The position numbers and the translations under genes are program-made. Of a DNA stretch of 8,293 nt, positions 6,132 through 8,293 are shown one piece after another. The DNA comes from JBGYPP01 sp041838515 (lineage in GTDB: Bacteria > Bacillota > Clostridia > Lachnospirales > Lachnospiraceae). The DNA lies in contig JBGYPP010000039.1 in NCBI GenBank assembly GCA_041838515.1, positions 1-8,293 of the forward strand, in the 5' to 3' direction. The notes under the pieces were generated by a model. The model worked only from the letters and a program-made list of their open reading frames with translations. It made no database searches and had not been told where the DNA came from. The first letter of the stretch is position 1. Every line of letters begins with the position of its first letter.

Positions 6132-7847
6132 ATGAAAAACCACTTAGATTTGCAAAAAATGCTGCTCTCCATGGATGGCAAGGGATATCCCGCATACAAG
6201 GCGCTCAAGGGCAATTACGCATTTGGGAATTTTACCCTGTGGATTGACCATGTGCAGTCGGACCCCTATGCGCCCCCCTCCAAGATGCGGGTACAGATGC
6301 CCAAGGACAAATGCGGCCTGCCGGAGCATCTCATAGACAACGCCCAGAAACGCAGGGCTGTCAGCGACTTTCTGACCCGCTGCTTCGCCTCTCAAATACG
6401 CCGGCTGGACACAGGCGCCGAGGCCACGGGCGGCTCCGGCCGCTTCCTTATAGACCGGCCAGGCCAGGAGATATTGGATAGAACATCTGTTTTAATCGCC
6501 CCCGCCCATGTGGAGCTTCGCTTTGAACTGGGTCTGCCGGCAGCCGGCCGCCGCGCCCTGGGGCAGTCCGCTGCCAAGCTGCTGATTCAGCAGCTCCCCT
6601 TGCTAGTGCAAAAGAGCCTGGTCTATGGCCAATTGGACCAAAGAGCCCTGGCAGCCCAGGTGGCCCTGGTATTGGAGCAGGCCCAGATCCGGCAGGCTCT
6701 GGTGGCGCAGGATCTGGTGGCTTTTGTAGCTGATGGCGCCATACTGCCTCGTGAGAGCGGCATCTCGGACAAACCCATGCGCCAGGCCATAGCTTTCCAA
6801 TCCCCGGAGAGCCTGCGGGTACAGCTGGAGCTGCCGGAGGGCAAAACCATCAGCGGCATGGGCATACCCAAGGGCATCACCCTGCTGGTGGGCGGAGGCT
6901 ACCACGGCAAATCCACCCTGCTGCGGGCGCTGGAGCGGGGCGTGTATGACCATATACCCGGAGATGGCCGGGAATATGTCATCACCCTGGACCACGCCGT
7001 CAAGGTCCGCTCCGAAGACGGGCGCTCTGTCCAGGGCGTAAATATCAGCCCCTTTATCAACCATCTGCCAGGTGGCAAGGACACAGCGAGCTTCTCCACG
7101 GAGAACGCCTCCGGCTCCACCTCTCAGGCAGCCAATGTCATAGAGGCCATACAGGCCGGCTGCGGCCTGCTGCTGATAGATGAGGATACCTCTGCCACCA
7201 ATTTCATGATACGGGATGGCCGTATGCAACAGCTGGTGGCCAAGGACAAGGAACCCATCACTCCCTTTATAGACCAGGTGGAGGCGCTGTACAGGCAACA
7301 GGGCATATCCACCATACTCATAGTCGGCGGCTCCGGGGATTACTTTGATGTGGCGCACAGGGTACTGATGATGGATGCCTATGTGCCCAAGGATGTGAGC
7401 CAGAGGGCCAAGGAGATCTCCCAGTCCAGCCCCACTGACCGCCAGGCCGAGGCCCGGGGCGATTTTGCCCGGCTGGGCAAGCGCATACCCCTGCCCGCCA
7501 GCTTTCCCCAGGGGGGCCGGGAGGACAGGTCTGTGGCAAGAGCCAAGGCCCGGGGCCTCTGCACCGTCAGCCTGGGCAGGGAAAATATAGACCTGGATTA
7601 TGTGGAGCAACTGGTCAGCCCCTCCCAGACCAATGCTCTGGCCGTAATGCTGGCTTATTACCTGGAGAACTTGGCTGACGGCAGGCGCAGCCTGGAGGAG
7701 GCGGCTGACCTGCTCTATGCCCAGATATCCGCCAAGGGCCTGGAATCCCTCTCCCCTTACACCGGCCATCCGGGCAATATGGCCCTGCCCCGCAAACAGG
7801 AGTTCTGCGCTATGATCAACCGCTACCGGGGCTTGAAAATCCGCTAG
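6132..7847 (+). CDS. ABC-class ATPase (PF09818 / COG3044 family, MRB1590-like)
   Basis: A 571-residue soluble protein of the family named 'predicted ATPase of the ABC class'. The family N-terminus is visible as LSMDGKGYPAYKALKGNY followed by LWIDHVQSDPYAPPSKMRV. The nucleotide site has Walker A GGGYHGKST at 254-262, a signature-like ENASGSTSQAANVIEA at 324-339, Walker B GLLLIDEDTSATNFM from 345, and VGGSGDYFDVAHRVLMMDAY in place of the usual switch region. No membrane segments are present, so this is not a transporter. From the family, the trypanosome homologue MRB1590 takes part in mitochondrial RNA editing; the bacterial role is not established. The open frame begins at 5832, but the promoter lies at 6057-6085. 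ATG 6132 has GAGGG 5 nt upstream, while ATG 6129 is too close to it. It diverges from the rhodanese/PP-loop gene, which suggests a link with RNA modification (inference). Confidence 0.9.
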   Translation: MKNHLDLQKMLLSMDGKGYPAYKALKGNYAFGNFTLWIDHVQSDPYAPPSKMRVQMPKDKCGLPEHLIDNAQKRRAVSDFLTRCFASQIRRLDTGAEATGGSGRFLIDRPGQEILDRTSVLIAPAHVELRFELGLPAAGRRALGQSAAKLLIQQLPLLVQKSLVYGQLDQRALAAQVALVLEQAQIRQALVAQDLVAFVADGAILPRESGISDKPMRQAIAFQSPESLRVQLELPEGKTISGMGIPKGITLLVGGGYHGKSTLLRALERGVYDHIPGDGREYVITLDHAVKVRSEDGRSVQGVNISPFINHLPGGKDTASFSTENASGSTSQAANVIEAIQAGCGLLLIDEDTSATNFMIRDGRMQQLVAKDKEPITPFIDQVEALYRQQGISTILIVGGSGDYFDVAHRVLMMDAYVPKDVSQRAKEISQSSPTDRQAEARGDFARLGKRIPLPASFPQGGREDRSVARAKARGLCTVSLGRENIDLDYVEQLVSPSQTNALAVMLAYYLENLADGRRSLEEAADLLYAQISAKGLESLSPYTGHPGNMALPRKQEFCAMINRYRGLKIR

Positions 7848-8163
7848 GCTCTGGAAAATGACAAAGGCGGCTCCCGCCGGCATCCCTCTTTGAGAGGAGG
7901 TGTGGCCGTGGGGGGCCGCCTTTTCTGACCAAATCCCTGTTATGGCTTCTATGCAGCATTTTACAGAACTGCTCAAAAATAGGCTTTATCTGTGGCAAGG
8001 CAACAAGCTTTTCAAGAAGATTAAGCCTGTTGGCCTTATCCGCCCGTTTCCTTGCTTCTTCGATACGCTCTTTCATCGAGGAAATGCCTCGGCACTTCCC
8101 CAGATCTTGTTTTTTTGTAATGATACATTCACAAAGCTTGGATAGATACATCGGTTTTCCCAC
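7816..8163 (-). CDS. Small hypothetical protein, possibly truncated
   Basis: I do not recognise this protein. A GTG at 8163 is preceded, 7 nt upstream, by AAAGGAGG, an excellent SD; the upstream ATG at 8184 would place that SD inside the gene. The product would have 115 residues: a cysteine- and lysine-containing start (MYLSKLCECIITKKQDLG), a helical charged middle (SMKERIEEARKRADKANRLN, then LEKLVALPQIKPIFEQFCKM) and a Pro/Gly/Ser-rich tail. The tail is read antisense through the terminator and 32 nt into the 3' end of the ABC-class ATPase gene, so only the first about 75 residues look authentic. Codon use is less ATA/GGC-biased than in the neighbours. A gene truncated by deletion, or one brought in with the adjacent mobile element, would explain this. 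Confidence 0.4.
   Translation of the reverse strand: MGKPMYLSKLCECIITKKQDLGKCRGISSMKERIEEARKRADKANRLNLLEKLVALPQIKPIFEQFCKMLHRSHNRDLVRKGGPPRPHLLSKRDAGGSRLCHFPEPSGFSSPGSG
7863..7926 (+). terminator. Large hairpin terminator after the ABC-class ATPase
   Basis: AAAGGCGGC (7863-7871) pairs perfectly with GCCGCCTTT (7915-7923), and a T-run (7921-7924) follows. The 43-nt interior has its own hairpin, CCTCT-ttg-AGAGG. The branched shape is larger than a minimal terminator, but position and T-run fit. It begins 15 nt after the stop codon. Confidence 0.7.
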
Positions 8164-8220
8164 CTGTACTCCTCCTTTAAGCATTATTACTTTTTCTTAA
8201 AAATTAGGAATATAGAATAA

Positions 8221-8265
8221 GGGGGTGTTGCAGTAACGGTTTTTAATCATTACTGCAACACCCCC
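8221..8265. repeat. Perfect 16-bp inverted repeat (hairpin)
   Basis: GGGGGTGTTGCAGTAA (8221-8236) is exactly complementary to 8250-8265, around a 13-nt AT-rich loop. Neither side has a clean T-run, so an ordinary terminator is unlikely. It adjoins the putative insertion-sequence end and may belong to it. Confidence 0.85.
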
Positions 8266-8293
8266 GTAACTTTGTGTAAAGAAAAAGGGCATC
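8257..8293 (+). mobile_element. Possible end of an IS256-family insertion sequence (cut by window edge)
   Basis: CCCCGTAACTTTGTGTAAAG followed closely by AAAAAGGGCAT resembles, from memory, the left terminal region of IS256, which has a CCGTATAATTGTGTAAA block followed by an AAAAAGGCCAT block. If correct, the transposase gene would begin just beyond the window. The outer boundary is uncertain and no target duplication can be seen. Confidence 0.4.

Noticed and set aside
6603..7976. 457-codon open frame on the minus strand opposite the ABC-class ATPase
   Set aside because: It is antisense to intact Walker motifs, has no recognisable family pattern and runs across the terminator; judged a shadow.

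Overview
The window looks like chromosomal DNA of a low-to-mid GC Firmicute (Bacillota), most likely an anaerobic member of the Clostridia. The reasons are a PolC-type replicase gene directly after ispG, a MetA carrying the acetyl-CoA-type Glu111, a pyrophosphate-type phosphofructokinase, a clostridial-style TtcA-like PP-loop protein, strong Shine-Dalgarno sites and sigma-70/SigA-type promoters. The genes share a marked preference for ATA (Ile), AGG (Arg) and CTG. Genus cannot be read from the sequence.

Left block (1-2459, minus strand): a tightly packed run metA > ispG > polC (5' part only). metA and ispG are 22 nt apart and ispG overlaps polC by 8 nt. It combines methionine biosynthesis, the last-but-one step of the MEP isoprenoid pathway and the replicative polymerase. 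dxr and rseP, which often precede ispG in Firmicutes, are replaced here by metA.

Middle (2460-3481): about 1 kb without a recognisable gene. It holds a 16-bp perfect palindrome, four tandem copies of a 41-bp repeat, a stretch with nothing identifiable, and a small unrecognised minus-strand ORF with host-like codon use and a probable frameshift at a G6 run. That ORF has its own extended -10 promoter and a terminator-like hairpin in its leader. A promoter for the next gene faces the other way.

Centre (3482-4750, plus): a phosphofructokinase with the residues expected for PPi as phosphoryl donor. It ends at a bidirectional terminator shared with the convergent gene.

Right block (4830-7847): two divergent genes with back-to-back promoters only 13 bp apart. 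Leftward is a rhodanese domain fused to a TtcA-like PP-loop sulfurtransferase (probably tRNA thiolation). Rightward is an ABC-class ATPase of the PF09818/COG3044 family, whose trypanosome relative MRB1590 acts in RNA editing. The shared control region suggests a functional link in RNA metabolism, and this is the most interesting hypothesis in the window.

Right edge (7848-8293): a large terminator hairpin, a small unidentified minus-strand ORF with an excellent SD site, a perfect 16-bp inverted repeat, and sequence resembling the end of an IS256-family insertion sequence that runs off the window.
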